A stretch of DNA of 64,000 nt from Pomacea canaliculata (Eukaryota > Mollusca > Gastropoda > Architaenioglossa > Ampullariidae). The notes below the pieces were generated by a model. That model did no database searches and was not told where the DNA came from. It worked only from the letters and a program-made list of their open reading frames with translations. The DNA lies in contig NC_037594.1 of the NCBI RefSeq assembly GCF_003073045.1, forward strand, positions 26,666,927-26,730,926, given 5' to 3'. The position numbers and the translations under genes are program-made. Numbering within the stretch: position 1 is the first letter of the stretch; every line of letters starts with the position of its first letter. Below are positions 1 through 11,513 of this stretch, one piece after another.

Positions 1-975
1 ATAACATAGTTAATTTCAACATGCACTGGAGCAACACACCCCAAACACTGAAGTCCATGACTTTATAATAGATAGAAAGACATTCTGCAGAATTTGACAA
101 GACTGAGTGGTCCTGCACTGGCAGCAGCCAGACCACACACATGCACTGCATGTCACACTCTGCTTTCTTTGTAACATATCACATTAACCGTGAAACTATT
201 CTATTCAAATGTTTATCCCAACACAGATTACCACCCATTTTAGGAATTTTGAAAAGGTAAATAAGTAACATAAGAAAAAAAAGGTACAAAGATACTTACA
301 AAATTGTGCTTTAACTTTATTTTTGCTGACAAATCAGCAATGTGTAACATGCAAAGTTCAAATAAGTTCATAAAATCAATTCAGTCAATTCACATTATTA
401 AAGCACTGCCATCATAGAGTTGCCCACTTAATGATCAATTTTCTATCATTTAAATCAAAATTATGTTGTGCAATATTTATTTTTATGCTTTGTGTAAAAC
501 TGTAAAAGTCTGATTATTCGGATAATAAAAAAAAATATATGACCACAGCCACCATGTAATTCTCTGCATTCATCCATTTTAATCTGAGTGTGCAAACTGA
601 ATAAGTTTTTATTAGTTGTGGCTCACCTGTCTGAAGGGCTTTTTCAAGAACTTCAACAAAAAAAAGTCTTACCAAGAACCTCAACAAAGAAGTCTCACAA
701 AGAACCTCAACATGTATGTCTTACCAAGGCTGTCTACAAATAAGCTTCATTTATAATATGAAGAAATCACTTTTGTAGAGACCTTATTCTTTTTTATCAA
801 AGCATGCAATAAATATTTTAAGGACCTATATAAAATGCAGCATAAGAAATAAATGTAAACAAAAGCCCAGTTATATGTATTTCAATTCATAAATATTCCT
901 GTCTGCAAATGCAACAGAAACGAATCATAAGCAATTCGTGGATCATGCACACTGATGCAGATGCATCTCCACATG
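1..975. other. 3' flank of the aldo/keto reductase gene
   Basis: AT-rich sequence with no coding exon seen. It lies downstream of the minus-strand aldo/keto reductase stop codon and probably holds its 3' UTR. A minus-strand AATAAA (plus-strand tttatt) at 608-613 is a possible polyadenylation signal. A short tandem repeat lies at 645-725. Confidence 0.5.
645..725. repeat. Three imperfect ~27-bp tandem repeats
   Basis: The phrase CAAGAACYTCAACA recurs three times at a spacing of about 25-28 bp, each time followed by a GTCTYAC-type segment. The array lies in the probable 3' UTR of the aldo/keto reductase gene. It is too short and too uneven to be a CRISPR array. Confidence 0.6.
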
Positions 976-3900
976 TTATTCACAACGATCAGGAGTGGTC
1001 CACTGATCCAGCTGCCGCCCAATCTTCTGTTTCACAGGTTCAGTAGCATCAGATAGCTGCTTGACTATTTCCTGAAAAAAATTGCATCAAACATGTTATC
1101 ATGATCATAAATAATAAAATCTGGAAATAAGTGTGATTAATCACTATAATAAAAAACCCCAGTAAGTTCAGTGTTCCAGAAAAAAAAAAGGAACGAAAAA
1201 AAAAAACTGAAAAATTTTCTAAGAACTGATTACCCTTAGAAAAGGCTGAATATGCAGGATAAAGGAAAAACCTCATCAGCAAAATCATATAAAAATTCAT
1301 CACATCAGCATAAAACTGACTCCAGATGCCACAGGCTTTTTTCTCTCTCTTTTTTTTTTATAGGTACACTGCAATACATTTGCTACCATTGTTCTTCCTC
1401 CTTTTTTTTTTCCAGTCTTCATTCTCACCTGTCCTAGCTACAATGCAAACAACACAGACATATCAAAAGTTATAAAATGACCAGAGTGAATGAAAGCTGT
1501 GATAGCGTAGTTGAAATTGAAGCAACTAATCCATTAGGGCTGTCTTTTTACAAAAATGTAGTCAAAACAAAGAGAAACACACTGGTGATAGCTGCATGAT
1601 TTTACTGTTTTGGACCACTTGTTCAGGGCTGCTAGCACCAACAATCGCAACTGGAACACTGGGTTGCTGCAGTACCCATGACAACGATGCAGTTGCCATG
1701 TCCAAGTCATTAGCATCACATATCTTTTTCACCTTCTTAAGTGCCTGCAAACAAGAAAAAGTATTTATAAAGAAAACATTTTTTTAAAGAAGGCCCACGA
1801 GGCCATCTATAACAATGCAGTCTTGCTTAGTGTATATTTGTATACTTACTGAAATTATTTTATTTTCCCAAGCAGTCCTAAGGTTTTGAAAAGGTCTTAT
1901 CACATGCTTTTAAAACAAAATTTTAAATATAACTTTGCTCCATAAATTGTGAGCTTCAAATAATCTGTAACACAAACAGCAAAAGTTCTTGCCAGTCAGG
2001 CATTTGTCATTATAAATCAGTCCTCAGACACTCAGACAACTACCTAGTAAGTAACCAACTAGATATGAGTATCAAATTATAAATGGAAAACAGATCTGTA
2101 CAGCCAAGGAACAAGTCAGAACAATGTATTTTTAAGGGACCTGGCAAATATCAGATGCAAACTTAACAAGAAATTGTTCAAAATACTGTCAAAAGCTGTT
2201 ATAAAACCATATGCCCAACGAAAATAAGAGAATTATAAGAATGCAACATTTTAGTAGGTTTGACAGAATCCCTTTCAAAATTCAAATATATTATTTAAAA
2301 AAACCTTCAAGATTTGTTAATAATGCATCATTCTGCAGACAGTTTGTTTCAACCCTAAGTGTCTGACTTGCTGCAAATTTAGTTTCACTCCACGAAAGAA
2401 GGGAGATAATGATCATTTAATTTCTAAGCTATGTTCACCTCAAAAACTTCCGCTTCTGCTCCATCTTGACCATGTCTAGCAAGCGAGTTCCTGTTGATTA
2501 GAATACATTTCAGTCAAATATAAATGATTTAGTGACTCCAAAACTGCAATATGTAGAAAAATATTTTCCCATCAAATTATATAAAATGTGTGAAATAATA
2601 AAAGAGCACATCTAGTAGATCATTATCACAATAAAAAAATTATATTTTTACTAAGTTTATACTTTAAAAAATATCATATTCCTTTTTCCTCGCTTTTCAA
2701 AGTTAATTATTATAAATCAAAAAACAATTACAAAATCATTTGTACTACATAAAATCATGTAAATGCATGTACATGATCTGTCTTAAGATATAAAACAAAT
2801 GTAATCATGCCCACTCAGTGGAAGAAAAGAGTTTGCCTCGACGGCGACCCTCAGGAAAATCTTCACGTTTCAGGAATTTACCACTCAAGAGACCTTGCTG
2901 AAGTGGGGAGTATGCCAGAATGCTCATGTTCTTCTCAGAACAAAGTGGTAAGACCTCATGTTCCACTGATCGCCACAGCAGGTTATAGGCCATCTGCCAT
3001 CAAAAGCAACAAAGCCACGAGGTACAATCTTCTATATAACATTGATTGATCAGATGATGGAGACATGCAGACTTTGCTATATCTACTACTGCAGCAGAGA
3101 TTTTAATGAGCTCAATCTGTGCTGCTAAATCCACATCCATATGCACAATAAATGTCAGCCATGTCAATTTCATCCATTTAACTGGCTGATTAAGCACATT
3201 TATGTTGCTGAAACTTGGACGTTTCAGTCTCAAAGAGTGTGACAATGGTTCTAGATAACGTAAAAGTGAATGAAAATTATATTTAATTTAGGAAAAACAT
3301 CTATAATCATTAAAAATGGCCACTTTGTCATATCTGAGAAAAACAAAGAGAAAAAACAAAAAGGGGTCACAAAGGTTAAAAAGGGAAGAAAGACCAGAAT
3401 GTTCCCTTGCTTCAAGAGAGAGGGAACATCCAACCATCAGGCTGACATAGGGCCAGCAAAATCGTTTGGTCCAGACTCAAAATTAATTAAACCAAGGAGT
3501 TTGAATCATAGCAACATAAATTTATATTAAGTGAATCATAATAATAGCATACATTTTGAGGGACAAGCAAGGAAAGTCTACTATGGGAACATACGAACAC
3601 ATGATGGAAAAGACGTGTGCTTCTTGTCAGCTGCCTGCATTGTGGTGATTCAGAAGACAGTGCCAGATAGGCTGGGAATGTACATGACGCAAAGGTGTGG
3701 CAAATTACATGCTAATTTTTAAGTTGATAATTGTGTGTGGCCCGCAAGTAATTTAATAAACATTTAAATTGCCCTTGAAGGAAAGAAAGGTTCCCACCCC
3801 TGGTTTACTTCAAAGTGGTCTAAAAGTAAGGGAAGTAACTAGTGTTGGGAAAAACACTGCTTTTAAAAAGACTTACTTCCCTTCTCCCCTAAATTGTATT

Positions 3901-6900
3901 TAACAAAATCAAAAATTAAAAATAAAATCCTTCTCTATGACGTGGTGTATGAATCTACAACAGTATCACGCTTTCAGTGTGACATTGGATGACTCTGGTA
4001 AGACATTATGAGTTGGAGGGTTTGAACCACTCAGGACACTACAATATCTTGATACTTTCTTGAGGAGAGAATCTTTGAAAATCTTACTACATGGCAGCTT
4101 AGTGAATAAAGGCTACCTGCTTTATGATTCACCATCTTTCTATCTTTACTCTTACTTAAAAATTCTGTCTTTAAAAAAAACTTACATCTAAGAAAAACTG
4201 TTGTTTAAAAAAAAACCCACCAACACTTGGTTTATCATTTTGTAATCCTGGTCAAGCATCTCTTTATAAACATAAGTTTGGTAAACGGCATAAAAAAAAG
4301 CTCACGTCAAAATGTCATTATTTAAAAGTCATGTGTGCTCATCATAAATTAAGAATATCAGCATAATGAAACACAACTAAATGGAAAAGAACAGCATTTA
4401 ACCTGGTTGGAGACTGGCTTGGCACCTGTTTCAAGGACAGTTTTTATGTTCTTAGGTCCAAAGTTGGAAAAGCCATAGTACCGGATTCTACCTCTTGCAA
4501 TTTGACTGTTGAACTCATTTACTGTTTCTTGAGGATCCTTAATAAAGCTGGGGTAGTGGATCTGTAATGTGAAAAGCAGGAGAAGATAATGAATGATATG
4601 AGCAGATCTGAAAACAGGGAACAAGCACAAATGCATTTATATCTTTTCATACACTGTGTACACACAAAAACCTCTACCAAGAATTTATAACTTCATTTTG
4701 TTTTACACACTGAGGAGATTCTATACCTCTTGGTGTACTCTTTTCTTGTATATCTATAGGCCACATCTTTATGTAAAGTTTACCTGTCTCCAGCTTAAAC
4801 TATAGGTGAGCATGAGATAACATTTTTGTCCTCTGCAGCTATAGCAGTCTCTATTACACAGTAAAGTATAATTCAGTGTGTTAGATGCTTTTTCCAGAGG
4901 TTTGAAGATCACCTCTATTAGTATTCAATGTTCTATACACATCTCTTTTCCTTCACACTGTTTAAATGTTACAAGACAAAATAATTCAGTGCCTTAAAGC
5001 ACAACTATAAACAAACAACAAAATATTTATTTCATGAACCACCAGATAGACACATGTTCTATGTTTGACACTTTTCCTAAACTGAGAGACTTTAGACAAG
5101 TGGGAAATGTAAATTGAAAGACAGCAAAAACCTAACAACCACCATAAAAGAAATACCTGTAGCAAATCAATGTAATCAGTCTCCAACCTGCGCAAGGCAT
5201 TAGTTACTGTCTGGTCTATGTCAGATGCACTGTATGCAGGAGTGTCAATCCCAACTCTAAAACCATACTTTGTGGCAATCACTGCATCCTGGCGGCGGCC
5301 TCTTAAACAATACCCAAGAACCTCTTCAGATCCAGCATATCCCTGCAATAACAAGATATGGGGATTAAAGTTTATATTTCTGGTCATGATCAATGTCAGG
5401 CACTCAGAAACTAAAGCCTCTGTTCATAGGAAAGTCTGCAAACCAGGGTTATTTTAAGTTCTTCTTATGTAAACATAAAAGTTTTCATAAACCAGCTGAT
5501 TTTGCAAAAGTTGTTGCTGATCCTTGACAACTGAGCAAAAGAAGCAGAACGAACAGCTTCTCCTCACAGCTCCTTTTGTTTGAAACAAGAAGAAATTCCT
5601 AATCTACAAAGCGCCTCAAATATGGAGCGTGGGAAGCTGCCTCCACAGCACTATTATCTTAGTGGAATCCCTCAGCAAGATTTAGCTACTCAGTTGTTGT
5701 ACTCAAAAACGAAGTAAGAAAGTGAAGCTTTCAGATAACCCACTCTTGTATTTCAATGAAGTTTTATGTCTTTGCACTGCTAAACAAAATATTCATTATA
5801 CAGAGATTCTACCTGTATAAAAGGTTATAAATACCTCACTTTCTTGCTAATCAAATATGACAATAAACATGAATTTAAACTTGCATACAATAACTGAATA
5901 AACAGGAAATATTCCTATTTTGGTAAATACTGCAGATTCATTATTTCAAGAAACTGCAAAAAAGCACAGATCTAGTCACTAACTACATCTAAAAATATTT
6001 TGTTCTGCCAATAACTTCAGCACAGCAAAGCTTAGAACACAAGCAGCCTTTACGATAAACTAGTCAGGAATTAGAGGCAAATACACCTTTTATACAATGA
6101 TAACAACTACTATTCACTAAACTTAAGATGGGTATTTTTCTGAAATGAAGGTCATCAAAAGTCTAAACACAAAAAACTTACCTCTGCTGTATCAAAAAAG
6201 TTTATCCCAACTTCAAAGCATTTGTCAACAATTGCTTTTGAAGTCTGAAATTTAAAACAAATTTACGTTTTATGCACACATAAATGTATTTTTCTGAGTT
6301 ACAGTGAATACAATGTTTGCTAAGAAACTGGTAAAAAAATTCTGGCATTATGACATCAGCATTTCTTTTTTATTAAATTCTCTTATATTCTATAGGTCTT
6401 ACATAATAGCAATGCAACACAAATGTTTTCATATAAGGTCAGAATGTGTTTCTTAGAAAGTGACCTACTGACTATCACACACCCTGCAAGTGGACAGATG
6501 CACGATGGAAAGTACTTGCAAACAGATTACCAGGGCCTCTTATCTTAAGCAAACTAAATAGCAGCTAAATGAACTCTGAAAGTTCACTAACTCTATATAA
6601 ACTTCCACTGCATAGTTATCTTGTTTGATAATGAACTAGGTTATAATGTACTATAGCCTGCCCCTGTAAAATGTCACAGAAACTTTTCAAAAGTAGTGTC
6701 TAATACAAGGGTGAGCAATTAATTTACCCAAGGGGCTGCATAGAGAAATTGGGATGGTTTTAGAGGGCCGGACTAATATAGTTAACTCAGTTTTACCCAA
6801 TACTGTATATATAGTATATATACTGGCATGCGGGCCAGTGGGCGTGCCGGTCAGAGACAATAGGCGGGCCGCCCCTTGCCCAGGTCTGGTCTAATATTTA

Positions 6901-8069
6901 GTTGGAACTTGACTATTAATTGTTACTAACCCTTACCTATCACAGTTTGGTTTTCATAATAAGCTGATATTTACAAATGGTAGGAGTTCCATGACTGTTG
7001 TACTTCTAATTTACAAAATTCAAAGTAAACTAAATCCTGACATTTGATTATCTTAATTTTTTTTAAGAAACAATAGTATTACAAGAAGCAATATATGTAA
7101 CTAAAAGAAAGCTGAACTCTATTCTCTACTTCAAAATGTCTTAGTTAAACTGATCTCTTAAAATCAACAGCATTCTGCTGGTGATTACATCAAACTTTGA
7201 TTAAGTATACCCTGAAAGCAAGAGGGAACAGGAGATATATGTGTGTGCAATAGATATATATATAGAGAGAGAGCGTACATACACACATTATACTCATGGA
7301 ATTTTTTTAAGGGAGATATGAGCTCTCTCTAAAAGCGATTGTGAGAGACAATGACAATTCTTTATTAACGAGGGTGGTAGAGTAAGCAAGACATGCTTTT
7401 TTTCCACCTAGCCCTTGCCCTTTATGGGGGTGGGGGGTTTGAATAAAATAAGTGCTTAACTAATTTCTAAGAAAATAAGCAATAGTAAACATAAGGTATG
7501 ACATCAAAAGAGAGTGGATGGTGAATATGTAAAAAAAAGTAGTGGTTAGAACAAGTATTTACAAGGGTCCTGGAAGTATCTCTAATGTTTTATGGCTTAG
7601 GATCTTGTTGAAGGAGACCTCATCAAACTATCCTACATTGCGTTATATGTATTTTAGTAATTGGTGTTGAAAGCATTTCAGGGTGATCATTAACCCTGTA
7701 ACAGTGGTCAGTCTCTTGCCTTGTAACACCTATATTTTAATAAGTAACGCAAACCCCAGGTTGAAAATAAGGAAAAAGATACGCATATAAAGTGCGCAGT
7801 TTTAACCTATTTCCAGACATTTCTATGTGTCCTACCTCAATAGTTTTGTTTTATATCTAGTGTATAGACACTGGATCAAATTTGCTACAGCTTATGCTCA
7901 TGGATTAATATGTTCGTGCTCAGTAGTCGTCGATGCACACCAACAGCTTGCTTACCTCTTTAGTCTGGCCTGCCCAGTTGATAGTGTTTGTGTTGTCATT
8001 AAACTGCCAACATCCTAGGCAGAGAGAAGAAACTTGCAGGTCGGTACCAGGCAGAGTTAGTCTCTCCAT
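976..8069 (-). CDS. Aldo/keto reductase, 8 exons, 336 aa
   Basis: Cytosolic-type NADPH-dependent carbonyl reductase of the AKR superfamily. Coding exons in transcript order: 8069-7956, 6244-6182, 5342-5157, 4561-4403, 2993-2815, 2490-2439, 1744-1583, 1071-976; all junctions are GT-AG and keep frame. The protein starts MERLTLPGTDLQVSSLCLG and has no signal peptide. The catalytic tetrad is complete: Asp56 and Tyr61 in FDTAEGYAG, Lys84 in IATKYGF, His123 in LLQIHYP. A C-terminal cofactor-binding segment, IVGASSPEQVVQ, starts near residue 285. Exon 6 is only 52 nt but is required: it carries ARHGQDGAEAEVFE and restores frame. The length is normal for the family. Sequence style is closest to the YajO / L-galactose dehydrogenase / pyridoxal-reductase branch; the substrate cannot be read from sequence. 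Intron 1 carries a hAT MITE and intron 4 a hAT remnant. Confidence 0.93.
3700..3802. mobile_element. hAT-like terminal fragment
   Basis: The stretch ends AAAGGTTCCCACCCCTG, which reads in reverse as CAGGGGTGGGAACC, a typical hAT terminus. It is preceded by GTGTGGCCCGCAAG, also common near hAT ends. No matching left end or target duplication was found, so this looks like a truncated relic in intron 4 of the aldo/keto reductase gene. The left boundary is approximate. Confidence 0.45.
6706..6888. mobile_element. hAT-type MITE, 183 bp, with 8-bp target duplication
   Basis: The ends are CAAGGGTGAGCAA and (reverse strand) CAGACCTGGGCAAGGGG, imperfect copies of the hAT CAGGGGTGGGCAA terminus. The direct repeat GTCTAATA flanks it exactly at 6698-6705 and 6889-6896. 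There is no coding capacity, so it is non-autonomous. It lies in intron 1 of the aldo/keto reductase gene. Confidence 0.88.
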
Positions 8070-8204
8070 GTCTAGCAGCAGCCAAACGCTCACTTAAGCA
8101 GACGCGGTAGCACACAAGATAACTCTGTCGTCTGTCATAGTCCGGTAAAGTCGAGTACAGTCCCCTGTCACGCCTTGTAGACGTTATGTCGTAATGTTAT
8201 CATT

Positions 8205-8392
8205 AAGGTGACCCGCTTTTGACCTCGTGTCCCGCCTGCTCATCGGGCGGGACGCCCAATGTCCCGCTTTCTGGCAAGTCCATCAAATGTCCAGGTTGTC
8301 TTTAAAAATCACTTTTTCGGCGTTTTTTGACGGTTACGACACCATCATCGGCACGTGTCCCGCTTTCGCCCCCGAAAAGTCTGGTCACCTTA
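8205..8392. mobile_element. Short DNA transposon (MITE) with TA target duplication
   Basis: About 188 bp bounded by AGGTGACC and its inverse GGTCACCT, each flanked by TA. Subterminal GTCCCGC/GCGGGAC motifs recur several times, giving strong self-complementarity. It is GC-richer than its surroundings. The family is not certain; a TA-inserting group such as ISL2EU/PIF or Tc1/mariner-type is possible. It sits about 135 bp upstream of the aldo/keto reductase start codon. Confidence 0.6.
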
Positions 8393-8499
8393 TCTTATGT
8401 GTTCCCTGCACTCTTAAGCTTGTTGGCCGAATCGTGCGTGTTTGCTGGGCTGCGATGGGTTTAAATTATATACCTGGCTGCAGAGGATAGTTCTGCTAG

Positions 8500-8566
8500 C
8501 AGTGGCGTAGAAACCAGAAGGACAAGGGGCGCTCTCTCATAAAAGATACTGAGGGGACAAGAATGT
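8500..8566. mobile_element. Orphan CAGTGGCGTAG terminus
   Basis: The terminus CAGTGGCGTAG is present at 8500-8510, 67 bp before the intact element that starts with the same motif. No matching right end was found within the next few kb. It is likely a fragment of a related element that the second copy landed beside or within. Confidence 0.4.
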
Positions 8567-10445
8567 CAGTGGCGTAGGAAGATGTTCGGCGTTGGGGGGG
8601 GCAAACTCCCTGCTGACAGTGAGCGGCGTTCGCACTCGCACATTATGTAAAAAAGGATGGGGGGGGGGGTACTGCACGCACGCACGCACACAGTATCACA
8701 ACACGCTGCTTTATTGTTAAAAGGCAAAGCAGCATTAAATAAGAAAAAACAAATTAAAGAATGACTCCCCGGCTAACGCATTCACAAGAAATGTGATAAA
8801 CGTTATAATCATATAAATCATATTAATCAAGGTTGGCAAGTCAGTGTGCCAAAAAAACTGCGTCTTCGGGGATTTCTATTAATGAACTCCATTGCAATCT
8901 CGTCCAGATTAAGCAGATCAACCCTCTCTTTAAATACACGCATAATGAGACAGTTATTCAAGCGCGTTTGTGTCATGGAACTTCTCAGGTATGTTTTTGT
9001 TTGTTTTAAGGAAGAAAAACTGCGTGGAAAAACAAAGGTAAAGATTAATTAAGCCTACTCACCCAACGGCTCGTGACACGCTTTGTTCTATCTCACAACA
9101 AACGCGGGGAAAATACGCTGGTTGCTGGAACCCTCTTCTAGACACCACGCCAGTTCCAGCGACAGTACACACAGCACGTGGCAAACCCCCGACTACTCCC
9201 AGAGACGGGCACAGGTCTCTCCACCACCGCAAAAACCCCGCCGTCCTCCCAGTCCTGTGTGGCAGGTTTCTATAGGCTTCGAGAAACCTCCAGAACCTTT
9301 CCCTACCTACAGGGACCAGCGTCCGCGAGATAATCCACGTTACAAAGAGACACAGCCCTATACCTGAACTTGGTGTCCGCACACCCTGGGAAAATAGCCC
9401 CATCCACCCCAAAGAGAATCAAAGAGACCAGAGAGGAAGGGACGCAAGGCTACCCTATAATTAAGGGCCATAAACTGGCCAGACCACCGTGGCCAGGGGA
9501 CGAAACTAGGGTGGGAATGGCCGCAGGGCCACCCCTTCATCGCTCCGCTACCCGACGGTGCTGAGCCAGCGATGCGACACGTTCTATGGCCATCTACCAA
9601 AACACGGACACATATATACAAACCAAACAGTATAACACAGATAACTTATGTTGAGTACCAGCCACAGTCGTTGATGATAAAAGAGTGAGTGCCCTTGTGT
9701 AGTTTTAGAAATGTTACTTGTGCACTTCCCCCTGAGTCGTAGATAGCAATAATACCAGTCTCTCTGTTTCTACAGAAAACTACCAATATAGGGACTCAGA
9801 GTCTTTGCTTTACTTAGGTGAAGTCAAAGCCGACAATTCGCACTAAACCGTTGGTGTCTAGTAAGATGGAAGTCCTCGTGCTTCGCTAGCTTTTCACAAA
9901 GTGTAAGGGTTCCTGTCTGATTGGCAAGACTCACTGGGGTATTGGTATGCAACTACTTCGTTACTGGCTTTCTGTGTTCCCGATGGCCAGTGCGGCCCCT
10001 TTGGTTGTAAGCGATAGCAGATAATTTTAGGGTGACAGCGAGTGGGTGGGGGATGTTTTATGTTGGTCAAACGAAAACCGCCAAAGAAAAGGCGTCGCAT
10101 TATGGGGGAGGGGGCAGGGAGACCACACTCGATGTACCGATGTACTGTCCGGCTGCTTTCTTCGCTCAGGCTTCAACACAGCCTGCAATTATCATGGTAA
10201 ACAATGCCAACGGACTGTCCCCGATCTGATCGTCAGAGGTGTTAGAGCCTCCACTTGCCTCAGGGCTCGCTTTTGTGACGGTGATGACCGTCTCCTCTCT
10301 ACGTTCCCCTACCTTTCTTCAGTTCTTTGCTCTTTGTGAGAATTACGTCTCAAATATTGGAGGGGCAAAAGGATATTCCTGCCCCCCCTGTATTTTCCTT
10401 GGGGGGGCGGCTGCCCCCGCTGCCCCCCTGGTTCCTACGCCACTG
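8567..10445. mobile_element. ~1.9 kb non-autonomous DNA transposon, CAGTGGCGTAGGAA ends
   Basis: Left end CAGTGGCGTAGGAA at 8567; right end TTCCTACGCCACTG finishing at 10445: a 14-bp perfect terminal inverted repeat. The 5-bp direct repeat AATGT flanks it (8562-8566 and 10446-10450), consistent with a hAT5-like group. Terminal G/C runs face each other at both ends. The interior is GC-rich compared with the window and contains (GCAC)n and poly-G runs. No transposase was recognised; open frames inside are short and without known motifs. A cargo of unrelated sequence is possible. Confidence 0.72.
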
Positions 10446-10903
10446 AATGTGTACGTCGTTCACTGTCAGCATGTGGAGTTTGCCCCCTTCGTCCGAAGCT
10501 GCATGAGCATCTTCGTATGCCACTATAGCTGTAGTTGCACGTGCCACGCAGCCGAGTCAAACTTTCTTTGTTTCTGGGTGGTGCTGTCGTTCTAGACGTT
10601 GATCGATAATGTGTAAGATGTGCATAAACGTAAAGAGCCAGTTGAGATGTAGTAGTGTTGCAGTAAACTAAAAATTATTTCTCAATGAGTTCCCGAATTC
10701 TTAAAGACTTGTTAAGGCGTGAAATATTCCTTTTCAAGGAATAGTACTTATCATGTGCCATAAAATTCAATTGATCCTATGCATTGTAGTATGATTTCAA
10801 AACTCCAGGATTGTATTGTTTATTGGTTGGTTGTATTTCCCTCTGGTTGCATTGGCTCATTTCATCAATGTAAATATGTATACCCCAAAAACTTTCCTGC
10901 TGA

Positions 10904-11188
10904 CAGGGCCGCCGAGAGCCAGCCCGGGCCCCGGGACAGACGACCTCTCCGGGCCCCTTGTAATCGTAAATTATTTTCCCAGTATATAATGTATGTTTAC
11001 AATTCGAATCTCAATATCTACACTCAAACTCAACTTCTGCATGTGTAATGCTTGGGTGTTCTGTCCTTAGACCTTTCTTTAAAAGAAAAAGAAAAGGAGA
11101 AGAAAAAAAAATCCACTGACCAAGGCCGGGCCCCCTTGACAGCCGCGGGCCCGGGTACACTGTCCCCCCCCCCCTCTCGTCAGGCCTG
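10904..11188. mobile_element. hAT MITE, 285 bp, perfect 8-bp target duplication
   Basis: The termini are CAGGGCCGCCGAGAG and (reverse strand) CAGGCCTGACGAGAG, followed inward by GGGCCC-rich subterminal sequence. The direct repeat CCTGCTGA lies exactly at 10896-10903 and 11189-11196. An 8-bp duplication with a CAG-start terminus is the hAT signature. There is no coding capacity. Confidence 0.9.
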
Positions 11189-11325
11189 CCTGCTGATAAT
11201 ATAAAGTTGAACAGTTCACTGTTTATCAGGAGATTAATTCCAAAAAGGAGTTATCAAGATAATTTAAAGATTGTAAACTCATAATTTATGCAACTCGTTA
11301 TTACTTTTTAGTGACATCACATTAT

Positions 11326-11470
11326 GTTAGCGCCTAGCTGTCACCAATACAGCGAAGGTTGGCTGCCCTGAGTTCATTGAGTTCAGATCTTGTCTCGGGA
11401 CACTCTGTGACACCTGTTTGCAGGGCCAGCCACTGAGGGTTTTTTCCAGATACTGCACTTTCCTGCCCTT
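11326..11470 (+). repeat. tRNA-derived SINE fragment
   Basis: Contains CTGTCACCAATACAG, then GAAGGTTGGCTGCCCTGAG, then GTTCAGATCTTGTCTC. The same order of words, with few differences, occurs in the minus-strand SINE at 30770-30950. The 5' part is missing. It lies directly before the TA-flanked MITE at 11514. Confidence 0.6.
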
Positions 11471-11513
11471 GCCATCTCCCTTAAAAGTGCAAAATCACTT
11501 CTAGTTAGAAGTA

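Noticed and set aside
4986-5393. 135-aa single-exon reading of the aldo/keto reductase piece
   Set aside because: The true exon is 5157-5342; sequence on both sides is intron, with a clear CAG acceptor and GT donor that keep frame.
9059-9621. Overlapping 60-117 aa open frames on both strands in the 1.9 kb element
   Set aside because: The GC-rich interior lacks stop codons by composition; frames overlap on both strands, have no motif and no transposase signature.
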